Below are positions 33,300 to 44,097 of a DNA stretch of 64,000 nt, in pieces. The DNA comes from Amborella trichopoda (lineage: Eukaryota; Streptophyta; Magnoliopsida; Amborellales; Amborellaceae), in contig NW_006497560.1 in the NCBI RefSeq assembly GCF_000471905.2, forward strand, positions 1,195,398 through 1,259,397. Reading direction: 5' to 3'. The translations under genes and the position numbers were made by a program. How positions within the stretch are numbered: position 1 is the stretch's first letter; the number at the start of each line of letters is the position of its first letter. The notes beneath the pieces are model-generated. The model ran no database searches. It worked only from the letters and a program-made list of their open reading frames with translations, and was not told the origin of the DNA.

Positions 33300-33699
33300 A
33301 AGAGCTCCCTAAAAGTGATCAAGAGGGAGAAGAAAGTGAGAAAGAAAAGAGAGAGAGAGATGAAAGCCTCTCACAACCCAAATACTGTGTGATTACTGTT
33401 AGAGTAGTGAAAGGGTTAGAACTTTAAAAAAAGCTGACTTAGGATGACCCCAACCCGAGTGACCTAGTGTAAGAGAATCAATGTCTCTTATCACTCGACT
33501 ACATTGTACGAGTTGATTGCTAGAGTAGAAATCCAAGAGTTAGAACCTTAGGGCACTATCTCAGGCAGACCTCGAACCGGTTCTTAAGAAGTGAAAGAAG
33601 TAGTGAGTAAGAGAGAATGAAGAAACAATAAAATAAGATGAATATATGAGTTAGAGAGATAGAGATATTTAGAGTGAGAAAGAAGATAGTTAAGAGGGA

Positions 33700-34235
33700 T
33701 GAAAGAAGATGGACCCATCTATGGTGTGGGTTCGAGTGTCTAAAGGGGTAGACTGGGGTGAAAGAGGTTGAGAGTGGTGGGTAGAGGGGATGGATCCACC
33801 TTAGATGTGGGTCCAGGATTATATTAGGGAGGAAAATTGTGAGAGGACGAGAGTCAGACCCACCTAGGGTGCGGGTCCGAGCATCTGGAAGTAAGGGAAA
33901 GGGTAACAAAGAATGGGAGAATAGAGAGAGGGAACCGGACCTGTCTAGGGTGCGGGTCTGAGCATCTGGGCAAAGGTGAGAGAGAACGGGAGAGAAATAG
34001 AGAGATGGAGTGAAGTCGGGCCCACCAAGGGTGCTGGTTCTAGTGCTTAAGAAAGGACGAGAGAGAACATGAGAGAAATAGAGAGATGGTGTGAAGCCGA
34101 GCCATGCCTAGGGTGCGGGTCCAAGGGCTTATGCGAGGATGAGAGAGAACAAGAGAGAAATAGAGAGAGGGAGTGAAGCCGGGTCCTCCCTAGGTGCAGA
34201 TTTGGGCTAGGATGACAGAGATAGAGAGATAATGA
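33700..34235 (-). repeat. Tandem array in the LTR0 leader
   Basis: About seven units of 80-100 bp alternate a core (on the minus strand CAGACCCGCACCCTAG and variants) with pyrimidine-rich linkers (plus strand GAGAGAAATAGAGAGA). Several cores pair with themselves, for example GACCC with GGGTC around a TAGG loop. The architecture parallels the arrays of LTR1 to LTR3 although the core sequence is different. Confidence 0.75.
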
Positions 34236-34287
34236 GAGGCGAAAAAGAGAGAGAAATGAAGAGGGCTCGGACTTGCCCCAGGCTCCA

Positions 34288-34289
34288 GT

Positions 34290-34325
<36 letters not shown>

Positions 34326-34480
34326 GAAGAGAGATAAAGAAGGAGAGAAAGGGAAAGAGAGAAATAAGAGAAAGGGAGGAAGAAGAGAGAGAAAGAAGAG
34401 AGAGAAGAAAGAGAAAAAGAAGAGAGAAATAGATAAAGAAGAGAGAATAGATAGTAGAGAGAGTGGTACTAGCATGGGAT
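34288..34480. repeat. GA-rich (CT-rich on minus) low-complexity tract
   Basis: Starts with a 34-bp (GA)n run and continues as GAGAAAGA-type sequence. It causes long artefactual open frames on both strands. Confidence 0.92.
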
Positions 34481-34930
34481 TGAGCCTAGGTGTACTTTCG
34501 TCGGTCCCTTTTCATGCACATGAGAGAGAAACCTTGGTCCTTGTGGGTCTAGGCTAAGGTTTAAAGACTAGGTGTATGGCTTAGATGAGTTGAGTTGAGG
34601 TATGATGTATAAGAACTAGTGTGTATAATATAGGGTAAGATATATGATAACTAAAATGTATAGGATGCTATAATGTATGGAGTAGGATAGGGTGTAGGCT
34701 AGCTAAGGTAAGGTGTAGGGTATATGGATTAGGATTGGGAGCTAGGGGTTCTACAATATATGGAAGCTAGAAGTTCTAGGGTGTATGGGAATGGAAGTTG
34801 GGAGTTCTAAGGTAGTTGAAGTTTTGAAGTTCTAGGGCATAAAAGGTTCCCAAGGGTATTTTCTCTTTCCTCCCATCTTGAGTCTTGAACTTGAGAACAA
34901 AGCAAAAGAATAAGAAAAAATTCAAGAGTT
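34481..34930. other. Purine/T-rich leader part, no gene
   Basis: Dominated by AGGGTATAGGG-like and AAGTTCTAGGG-like phrases repeated with drift. It lies between the LTR0 TATA box and the GA tract, so it belongs to the presumed transcript leader on the minus strand. Confidence 0.5.
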
Positions 34931-34996
34931 TACTCTTAATTTTCAAGTGTTTAAGAGTGATTTCCTAGAGTGACTATTACAAATGACTTGAGCTCC

Positions 34997-35003
34997 TTAT
35001 ATA
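34997..35003 (-). promoter_or_regulatory. TATA box of LTR0
   Basis: TATATAA on the minus strand inside TCTCTATATAAGGAGC, at the same place in the LTR as the boxes of LTR1 (37771) and LTR2 (43213). Confidence 0.65.
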
Positions 35004-36304
35004 GAGAAACCACAAAACAAGGTTGGAATACTAAAAAACTACTAAAATTGTCAAAAAAAATACATATTTTATGAATTAAATTATGAATTAAAATATTAAT
35101 CCTGCTTTTGGACCAAATGATCAAAATTCCCTTAAACACTTTTCAATAAATGATAAAACCATCCCTCCATTAGGGGCCTCTTGCCATTGCTTACGGTGGT
35201 AATTCGGGAGATCAAATATCGAAGAATCCAGCGCGATCAATGATGTTCCGAGTCTTCATTTTGAACACAAATTGAAGAGGTTACTATCATGATCATTTTG
35301 TGATAAATTTAATCCGTTTTTGTCTCTATTTGAGCATGTTCCAATTTTGGAAAATTGCCGAAAATCAGATTTCGACGACAAAAAAAGCATGTCATTTTTT
35401 ACCTTAAAATTTGTGTCATCCGGCCTCTGATTGTATAAATAAAGTATATCAAATTATAGCTCTTCTAAGCACAATCACAACGGACCCGTACTTGCGACGA
35501 TCTGTCATTGGGATCTTGAGCTATGGCCTCTCAAAGAATTGGATGTTCTTCTTTATAAAATCTGAATTTTCACGTTTTAATCTTATCTTATGTTTAGAAA
35601 TTCTCCCGTTTTGGGCTACACCATGATGCGTGCCATATGTCAAAACGAGCGTATCGTCGAGATCTAGCTCATATCCTAATTTGAACTTAATCGGACACAA
35701 AATGAGCAAGTTATGAGCAATTTAAAATCATCCCAAAATGAGAAAACACAGTTTTCGTAAATGAAAACTGGTTCACCGACAGTGCACCGCAATAGTGTAA
35801 AACCCACCCTTTTATGGTAAGTTAGGCCTAAAATGGTCGTGAAGGGTCAGATTGAACCGAAATTTGGTATCTAGGGGATTTTTGACGTTCGGGATCCAAT
35901 GGCGGTGTTCTTATACTTTTCTGAGACCCAAAAGATATGACTATAGTTATAGGGTCTATTTTTCAATATGATTGAAAACCAAGTTTCTTCCTGATCATAT
36001 CAAAACTTATCAGAACGCAACAAAACTTTACAGGTATCTTTAGGGTATCCAAAACTACCCTCTCATGAAATTTGAGGTCTCCCAATATTAATCTAAATTC
36101 TATAGTGTTCCCCGTGGTCTGGCGGCATCTTGGATACCGGTAGGACCGGATTACTATCAGCTCTCTCCTTATTCGCTCTGGAGATACATACGTCAAAAAT
36201 GATGTATAACACTATAGTCCCCCACAAATTGATGAAGTCTATTTTGAGTGTGCAGGGTAGGATTTACAACACTTTTGAGTTCCTAATATCTGTTTTTTGT
36301 AAGT

Positions 36305-36392
36305 AATTAGGGAACTTTATCAAATCACATAAAACATTAAAATATTTGACTTTTCACATGGGTGTGATTTGATAAATTGCTAAACCCCTAAT
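36305..36392. mobile_element. Small foldback (MITE-like) element between head-to-head LTRs
   Basis: ATTAGGGAACTTTATCAAAT, then CACA opens the element and its imperfect complement (TGTGATTTGATAAATTGC, then TAAACCCCTAAT) closes it 88 bp later. The core TTTATCAAATCACA pairs perfectly. It fills most of the space between the starts of LTR0 (36226) and LTR1 (36395). Confidence 0.6.
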
Positions 36393-37770
36393 AATGTATC
36401 ATTATTTTAAGGTATTTTTCAACACTTGTATCCCCGATGTGAATAAGCAGGAAGCCAGTCGTGACCTAAGCCTGTGGGTACCAAAATGCCCACGGACCAT
36501 GGAAGCACCATTGAAATAAACCTCGATCTGGAGTAAACTGGTGAAAGACAATATATAGGCCCCAAAGGGCATGAAGAGGTAGTATCACTCCCAAAGAACA
36601 CTCGACAAGTTTCATCACAATCTAACGACATTATGGTAGATCAGAGACAAAACTGGTTTTTAGTTGCAACCTCTAACATGCTGAAAATGCACCTTTTAAC
36701 TACTGCCCCATTACCAGAGCTTGAGATGAGCACCAGACTACATACATTGGATTCAAAAGGTCCAGAAACCCCCAAATGTCAAATTTCGGGTCATTCGGAC
36801 GCTTCTGGACATTCTATGGCCAACTTACCCAAAACAGGTGGGTTATACACTATTCTGGCGCATCCTCAGTGAACCAGTTTCCGTTTTTTGGAAACTGTGC
36901 AATGTGACTTCGGGAACACCTTTCAAGGTTCATATCTCCTTCCTCTTAAGCCGGATCAATCTCAAATTTTCATCAAAATCTTCGTCTCGTTGACGCACAC
37001 ATTTTGGTATGTGGCAGGGCCCATGACGCGGCCCGAGATGGGAGAAATATTAGAGAGAAGCTGCTTAAGAAAACTCATGTGTTGTAGATTTTTGGAAGAA
37101 GAAGATCCCTTCAATCAAATGGCCACATCATGAAGCCTCGACATTTGATCGACTTGAAACTGGACCCATTGTGACCACAAGGTCAAGGGCTTCGATTTAA
37201 GTTAAGCATCACATATGATGAATGGCCACAAAGGATGTATTTTTAGGTAGAAAAAGAGGTATTTTTTGGTGTCCGGAATCAAAATTCCGGTGGATTCCCC
37301 CAATTTGGCAAATGGCAATTCGAGCACCAAATCGAGCCATTCTTGTCGCCAAACGATCGTGATGACTTCCCCGTCATTCCACGATAAAAATATCGATAAA
37401 AAATGACAATGAATGAACAAGATTAGAGATCTTAGATTGCACATTTCTCATCTTTTGACGAATCTTGCCGAAAGCTCAATACTTCGATTCGAGGATCAAA
37501 AGATATATCAAAACGATCGCCTTGTCGAGTGTCATGTTTACAGCATTATTTTCATCGAAAATTCATTGGAAAGGCTCGAAATGAACTCCGAAAGATCATC
37601 ATGGTTCATGGCCACTGTTTTAGGACTATCTTGTAATTTGAAAGATTGTGGGTAGGGGCAAAATCGCCATTTTTTCCCAAAAACGATAATTAAATTTAAT
37701 TCATAAAAATTGATTTTTTCTAGAAATCTTAGTTAGTTTTGGGCATCCACTCTTGTTTCAAGGGAATTTC

Positions 37771-37777
37771 TATATAA
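37771..37777 (+). promoter_or_regulatory. TATA box of LTR1
   Basis: TATATAA within AATTTCTATATAAACATTTG. The neighbourhood and position in the LTR are shared with the other copies. Confidence 0.7.
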
Positions 37778-38106
37778 ACATTTGTAACCCTATGTCCAAG
37801 AGAAAGACAAATTAATGAAACCCCTTAAGCGTAAGGTTTCCTATTTGAGTTTCCCTTGCTTTGCAATACTTTTCCCCACCCCTTTTTCATTCCAAAATAG
37901 GAGAGAGAAAACATTCCCCAGAAGTCATTGCTCTTGGAACTTCTCACTCCTTGCTTGGAACTTTTCATTCCTCACTTAGAACCCCTCACTCCGACCTCGC
38001 CGCCAGCTCGATTCGAGGGCTTGACTAGGTAAACCATCTCTCTTTCTCTCTCTTCCTTTTCTATCTCTTTCTTCTCTCACCTCCCTCTCTTCTCATGCCC
38101 TCTTCT

Positions 38107-38930
38107 CCCAGCCAACTAGGCCGGCAGCTTAGGCTTTCGACGTGCCTTTTTATCTTCTCTCTCTTCTTATCTTCCCTCTCTCTCTTCCTTCTTTTCTCTC
38201 TTTCTCTCTCTTCTCCCATCTCTCTCTCCTCTCTCACAACTAGTGGGACCGGCGGCTAAGCCGCTGGCCCAATCTCTCTTCTTCTCTTTCTTTTTTCCTC
38301 TCTCTTCTCCCTTCTCTTTTCTCTCTCTCTCCTCCCTTCTCTCTTCTCTCTCTCTCCTCACAACTGTGGGGACAGCGGCTAAGCTGCCAACCCAACCTCT
38401 CTTCTCTCTTTCTCTCTTTTCTTCTATTCCCTCTCTTCTCTTTCTCTCTTTCTCTCTCTTATCCCTTCTCTTCTCTCTTCTCTCTTTCTCTCTCTTCCTC
38501 ATTCCTCTCTTCTCCTTTCCCTCTTCTCTCTTACAATCAGTGGGATCGGAGGCTAAGGCGCCTGCCCATTCTCTCTTCTTTGTCTTTCTCTCTCTTCTTC
38601 TCTTCCTGCTCTCTCTTTTCCTCTCTTTCTTCTCTCTCTCTCTCCCTTATCTCTTCTCTCTTCTCTATCTCTCCTTCTCTCTCACAACCAGTGGAATCGG
38701 CGGTTATGCCGTTGACCCAATCTCTCTTGTCTCTCTTTCTCTCTCTTCTTATCTTCCCTCTCTCTTTTTTCCTTTCTCTTCTTTTCTCTCTTTCTCTCTT
38801 TTCTCTCTTCTCTCTTCTCTCTTTCTCTCTCTTCCTCCTTCTCCCTTTCTTCTGCTTCCCCTCTTTTCTCTCTCTCATTCTCTCTCATAGTCAATGGGAC
38901 TGGTGGTTGAGCCATAGGCCCGATCTCTCA
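38107..38930 (+). repeat. Hairpin-core tandem array in LTR1 leader
   Basis: Six units start near 38107, 38233, 38359, 38532, 38684 and 38886. Each has a 25-bp core such as GGGACCGGCGGCTAAGCCGC, then TGGCCC, whose halves are nearly self-complementary (CCGGCGGCT against AGCCGCTGG, one G-T type mismatch), followed by 100-170 bp of almost pure C/T. Later cores are more eroded. It lies between the TATA box and the primer site. Confidence 0.82.
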
Positions 38931-39325
38931 TCTCTGCCTTTCTCACTCTTCTTCTCTTCCCTCTCTCTTTCCTCCTCTTTCTTTCTTTTCTTTCTTTCTA
39001 TCTCTCTTCTCCCTGCTCTCTTCTCATTCTCCTTCTCTCAGGAATGTAGAAAACGAGTCATGGGAGTTGACGTCGAACCAGCCTCAAGCTTGGGGGGCTT
39101 TCTTCATGATCTAGGAGGGTGCCCATGCGAAACTCCCGAGCGTGTCACGGACCCAAAGCGAGGTAAGTTCCTCCTGACATCACACAATCCTCTCTCACTA
39201 GTTGGTAGCCTGCTCGCACAAGTGCCACGCCCCCCGCGATCCTGAGAGAGCGATCTCGAGTCAGACCCAAATCCGGGTCCCTATGCAGTCTCACGACTTG
39301 ACGAGATCGAGGCACACAACCATCT

Positions 39326-39344
39326 TGGTGACTCCACTGAGGAC
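39326..39344 (+). promoter_or_regulatory. Primer-binding site of copy 1, tRNA-Arg type
   Basis: TGGTGACTCCACTGAGGAC. Its complement ends GTGGAGTCACCA and matches the 3' end of plant tRNA-Arg (CGGAGTCG plus CCA) except for two changes at CpG positions. Ogre-type elements are known to prime with tRNA-Arg. Confidence 0.75.
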
Positions 39345-40780
39345 ACGCTTCCCCATCGTCGGCCCTTCTTGCTTTGCTTGTTTTGTTTTGTTTTGCATTC
39401 GCACACACATGACTTCAGCATTGTTTAACCCCTATGTCCGAGAAGGGACTTATAAGTCCCTCACTCCCTGTCTCCCGACATTGGCGGATGCCCCGTCAGT
39501 GTCACTTGCATGAGTGGCGTGATAGCCTCTTAACACAGCATTTACCTGGCTACCGGCAAGTCACTTTCCTGTCCTACTGCTCGAGGCAGTTGAAAGGTCC
39601 CCTCCCTCTCCTCTGCAACTGACAATATATTTACGGTTGCTCCCCCGGGTCGTCGTCGACCACCCCCTACTCTCCATCACTTCAAACCCCCATAATGAGA
39701 GGTTCGACACCATGAGGAGGAGGCTCCAAAGCCATCACCTCTCATTCAACAGCTAAAGCTCGTGGTCCGTCAACTAGAGCTACACTCCGAAGAAACTCCC
39801 AAATTGTCTCGGATCACCACCAGGGATTCGGCCTTCTAAGAGCAAGTCCTGTGCATTGCATGAGTACGCATCACTAGACTCAGGGCAACCCTATATTTGC
39901 CCCTTCTCGAGCACACGGACAATGACCCCCTCATGGTTCCCCTTCACATACGCCTGCGCATCCTATGGGAGGTGGTCATAAGGCCACTTCGTCATGCACA
40001 CTTGCTCTCGAAACCGGACCTCTTAAAGCTGAACCTTTTGCTCGAGCCCAGGTAAACCCTTAAGTCACTTGGAAACCTTCTTCAAGACATGCACACGCAC
40101 CAGACCACCGGACTGCCTCAAGCTCCTGATGCAAGGGCCACTAGTGCATGCCTTCTCCATTCACCCCGTCTGCCTCGGTAAAACGCCTGACCACTTGGTA
40201 CTCCAAGGTCTTCCCTGAAAGTACCCTTATTCAGTCCCCTCAACAGCCCCACACGACTATTGGCCCTCGAAAGCGAGCTCAGGGTGGAGCTCCGATGGCC
40301 AAAAAGGCTCCATTCCCCCCATCAAGGCCACCCAAAAAGGCCAAAGGACTGACCCTTTTAGGTCTATATTTCCTACCCCGATTAATGGAGGTAACCTTGG
40401 CTACCTTAAGAAGCGCCAAGCACCTGCGGTCTCATTCCCAATTCAAGTTCTGAGAGAAACTGTATTGGAATATGAGGGTCAGGCACAAGAAAGGTGCATG
40501 GCTCATCCAAAAGGAGAGGCTCGAGATGTCGGCAGCACCTGAACACGATAATCTCCTTAAGCGAAACCCCTTCTACCCATTGTAAATCACAATGGAGTCC
40601 AATACAAGAGAAGGAGAGCAGTGCATAGTGATTCATGTCATTGGAGATGACCCTAGCCATTAGAATCCATGATCTCAAGACTATCGCGAACCTATGATGA
40701 CCAGATCTATCATCAGGGCCCAAGCTCAGTTGGGGAACTCCAACCCCTTCTGACTAGCCTCCCTGATCAAGTCAACTGGC
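39345..40780 (+). pseudogene. Leader ORF region of copy 1, degenerate
   Basis: Between primer site and gag lies 1.4 kb that matches the equivalent region of copy 2 at the protein level. LTTWYSKVFPESTLI, RKRAQGGAPMAKK and LPRLMEVTLATLRSAK (40148-40453) correspond to LRTWYLKAFPKSTIL, HKRAWGKALLG and LSHLMEMARSCLKKAD of copy 2. An extra ORF before gag is known from Ogre elements. Its function is unknown and this copy has stops. Confidence 0.5.
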
Positions 40781-41848
40781 GGCGTGAAACTGCTGCTATC
40801 TATGCCTAGTGCTTGCTTCCCCGAACAAAGGGTCGAGGTCATGGTCGTCAATCAAACTAATGACAAACCTCAAGACCGTATAGCTCATCTCGAGGAAGTC
40901 ATTAATCAGATGGTGGAGAGGCTAAATCAGGTAGAAAATGTCAGACCTCCAGCAAATTCATCTCACCAGGGTGGCAATTCACCTCAGCTGCCCCATTCTG
41001 CAAATGAGCCTCTTAGACAACCCCCTGTGATGCCAACCTATGGCTATCCTCAATGCCATCTCAAGCTCTTCTTCACTCAGTTATGTAGGATGACATTGAC
41101 GCCATGGTCAACCACAACCTGTGGAACAAGAAAATCGCCAAGGCATGAGAGACTACTCTTTACCAAAAGCCTTACCTAGCATTCATTGACTCACTGCCCA
41201 TCCCACCAAACTACCAGAAAGGGAGATTCTCGATCTTCAATGGTTCAGGCTCACCTGGTTAGCACGTTGCATACTTCATGTCAGCATGTGAAGAAACAGC
41301 CCCCAACGGCAGGTTCCTTCTTCGTCAGTTTGTGAAAACTTAGACCAGCTGACATTCAAGTGGTTTGCCCATCTCCCTCTAAACTTTGATCACACGTCGG
41401 AGGAGATGGAGCATCTCTTCTATAAGTGCTTCTATGAGGTTGAGAAGGAAGTGCAGCTCATAGAACTGCTTATTATGATCCAAGGTCATGATGAGCCTGT
41501 CGATCAGTTCATTATCAGATGAAAAGATTTAGCTGCACATCAGAGCATTCCTATGACAGAAAGCGATGCGGTGGAGACTTGTGTTTGCAACATGCGATCT
41601 GAAATCTCATTACATGTCGAATCCCCCACCACCATTACAGAACTGATTCTCCAAGGCAGTCCAGATCAAGAGCTTGAATAAGCATCATGGGGGAACAATG
41701 TTGTGAATCACGAAAGGGGGAGCTAATCGGTATGTTGGCAATAACTGCACCAACTCATGGGACAGTCAGCAAAAGAGTGCGATTAGTGTCGCTGTTACTG
41801 TCTCTACAGCCAAACAGGCCACTGACTAGTCCACTCTTCAGACCTTGG
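40781..41848 (+). pseudogene. gag of copy 1, truncated by LTR2
   Basis: The start reads RIAHLEEVINQMVERLNQVE (coiled coil), then DAMVNHNLWNKKIAKA, LYQKPYLAFIDSLPIPPNYQ, FNGSGSPG and AYFMSACEETAPNGRFLLRQ in changing frames. The same blocks occur in gag of copies 2 and 3. Several stops are present. Homology ends at about 41848, exactly where LTR2 begins, so the gag C-terminus and all of pol are missing. Confidence 0.82.
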
Positions 41849-43212
41849 TGTTTGAGGTCATTTTCCATCACTTATATCCCCGATACGAATAAGGAGAAAG
41901 CAGTTCGCGACCTAGGTCCACAGGTACTAAAATGCCTTGGACTATGGAAGCCGTAAGTCAATAAGACCTAATCTAGAAGTGAAATTTCCAATAGTCTCAG
42001 AATGGCTCAAGAAGGTTCAATATTGTGCATAAGAGTCTCTTAAGAATACCTGTCAAGTTTTGTCGCAATCCGACTGGTTTTAGGCAGTGCAGACGTCAAA
42101 ATAGTTTTGGGAAATTCTACCTCTATCATGCTGAAAATGGATTCTGAACTACAACATCATTATCGGACCATCAAATAGTCTCCAAACCATTGCCATTGGA
42201 TTTAGAACGTTTGAAAACCTAATTTTTGACGCAATTGGACGCTTCTAGAGTAAGTTATGACCACATTACCCAAAATGGGTAGGTTGTACACTATTACGAT
42301 GCACCCTCGGTGAACCAGTTTCCATTAATGGAAACCGTGATTCACAATTTTGGAGGCGAAATTTTCATGATCGTATCTCCTTCATCTCGGGTGGGATCGA
42401 GCCCAAATTTTAGGAACTTTTCATCTCATCGACCTGGTCGATTTGATATGTGGCACACATGATAACATAGCTCGAGCTGAGAGTAATCAAAGAGAAAATT
42501 TTGTTGGAAAACTTTCACAAGTAGCAGGAAATTTTCGGCAACATGTCTCTTTGATCAAGTGGTCATATCACGATGCTCGCGCATCGGATTGACCTCAAAC
42601 TAGACCCATTACAAGCACAAAGTCAGAGGCTTCAACTAAGTCGAACCTCGCACGTGATGAATGGTTAGATTCAATGGAAAATGAGTCTGAAGTTGTTGCA
42701 ATTTCGGCTACCGAAATCCAAACTCCTGTCAAAGTTTCCCAATTTGGAAACCGTTGTCCAGAGATCAAATCGAGCCGTTCTTTTTGCAAAACGATAGTGG
42801 CAACATGTTCGACATGCTAAAATGAAGAAATCTTAAAAAAACATTGAGAAATGAGCTGAATCTTAAATCTAAGATTGCACATTTTTCCATGTTTTTTTCG
42901 TGTCATGATCATGGCCCGAGAGTTCGATCCATGACTCGAAATGGGTATCAAAATGATCACCTTCTCGAGCTGATCAAGAAAAGAGTAATCTTTTGATTGG
43001 ATGAAGACCAGAAGGATTCCGAACGGATCCTGAAAGATCGTGAAGATTGCATGGCCATTGTAGAGACCTGTTTGGATTTTCACGGATTGGTGGTGCTGAG
43101 GAAAAATCATCATTTTGCCCTTATTTTCTTATTTTTCTTTAATTTGTTTAATTGCTAATTTCCATCAATTAGGTTAAGTTTTAGTTATCCACCCATATTT
43201 AGACTCCACTTC

Positions 43213-43219
43213 TATATAA
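43213..43219 (+). promoter_or_regulatory. TATA box of LTR2
   Basis: TATATAA within CCACTTCTATATAAGAAC. About 90 bp downstream a GAGAGAGAGAGG tract begins the low-complexity leader. Confidence 0.7.
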
Positions 43220-43655
43220 GAACATACCATCTACATGTAAAGGACCTCACTTTGACATAATAAAAATTCTATCTTTTGTTCACTATTGGGTCACGTTTGA
43301 GAGAGAGAGAGGAGAGATAAGATTTTTGGTTGGTACCCTTGGGCTTAAGATGACACTCTCTTCTCTCATCTCTTTTTCTCTTTCTTTCTCTTCTCTCTTT
43401 CTTTCTCTTCTCCTATTCTCTTTCTCTCTCTTCTATCTCTCTTTTCTTTCTCTCTCTTCCTCTCTTTCTCTTTCTTCTTTCTCTCTCTTCCTCTCTTTCT
43501 CTTTCTTCTTTCCTCTCTTCCCCTCTTCTTTCCTTTCTCTCTCCTCTTTCCTCTCCTTTCTTCTTCTCCTCTTCCCTCTTTCTCTTCTCTTTGTCCGTCT
43601 TCTTTTGTTTCTCTTCTCTTTCTCTTTTCTCTATTCTCTCTCTGTCTCTCCCTCT

Positions 43656-44058
43656 TCACAGGGGTAATGATGTGGGCCTACCATTTTTGACGGGCCTTGT
43701 CGTGGTTCCTGTAATATCTCTATCTCTCTCCTCTCACAGGGGCAGTGATGTGGGCCTACCCTTTTTGGTAGGCCTTATTGCTGTCCTTGTATTCTCTTTT
43801 CTTCTTTCTCTCTCTTTCTTTCTTCTCTCTTATCTTTTTCTCTCTTCTCTCTTCCTCTCTTCTTTTTCTCTCTCATCTCTTTCTCTTTCTTCTTTATTTT
43901 TTCCTCTCTTCTTTCCTCTTTCTCCCCTCTTCTTTCCTTCCTCTCTCTTCTCCTTTCCTTTCTTTCTCGATTCCTTATAATCTCTCCGTCTCTCTCCTTT
44001 CATAGGGGCAGTGATGTGGGCCTACCCTTTTTGGTGGGCCTCATTATTGTCCCTGTAT
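43656..44058 (+). repeat. Long-hairpin repeats in LTR2 leader (three copies)
   Basis: A 55-bp core occurs at 43656, 43736 and 44003, separated by CT-rich sequence. In the second copy GGCCTACC and GGTAGGCC pair perfectly around CTTTTT, and the outer arms (CAGGGGCAGTGATG against TATTGCTGTCCTTG) extend the stem with G-U-type mismatches. In the third copy the inner arm reads GGTGGGCC, a change that would keep pairing in RNA as U-G. Confidence 0.85.
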
Positions 44059-44097
44059 TCTCTCTTCTCCTTTCTCTCTCTTTATTTTCTCTCTCTT

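Larger units (their letters stand above)
33300..36226 (-). mobile_element. Inverted LTR/leader copy of the Tat/Ogre-like family (LTR0)
   Basis: Reading leftwards from 36226 the sequence begins TGTGGGGGACTATAGTG and aligns with the plus-strand LTRs at 36395, 41849 and 47997. Shared marks are CATTTTT followed by a TATCTCC/TATCCCC block and GAATAAGG, a GTGAACCAGTTT block with its mirrored GAAAACTG/GGAAACTG, and a TATATAA box (34997-35003) followed by ATTTGTAA. Beyond the TATA box a leader with tandem repeats continues to about 33300. The 3' end and primer site were not found. It stands head-to-head with LTR1. Confidence 0.75.
36395..39325 (+). repeat. LTR1 of the Tat/Ogre-like family
   Basis: This 2.9-kb LTR starts near TGTATCATTATTTTAAGGTA and is homologous to LTR2 and LTR3: TATCCCCGATGTGAATAAG, GTACCAAAATGCCCACGGAC, CTCAGTGAACCAGTTTCCGT, then a TATA box and a long pyrimidine-rich leader with hairpin repeats, then CTAGGAGGGTGCCCATG and GAGATCGAGGCAC just before a primer-binding site. 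It has no coding potential. Open frames of 110-220 codons over 38160-39250 are products of the CT-rich composition. Confidence 0.82.

Noticed and set aside
34047-34557. Frames over the GA-rich tract
   Set aside because: Microsatellite translation on both strands, no independent support.
38160-39250. Open frames of 100-220 codons over the CT-rich leader of LTR1 (both strands)
   Set aside because: They consist of Ser/Leu/Phe or Arg/Glu/Lys runs imposed by C/T composition, overlap one another and match no protein family.
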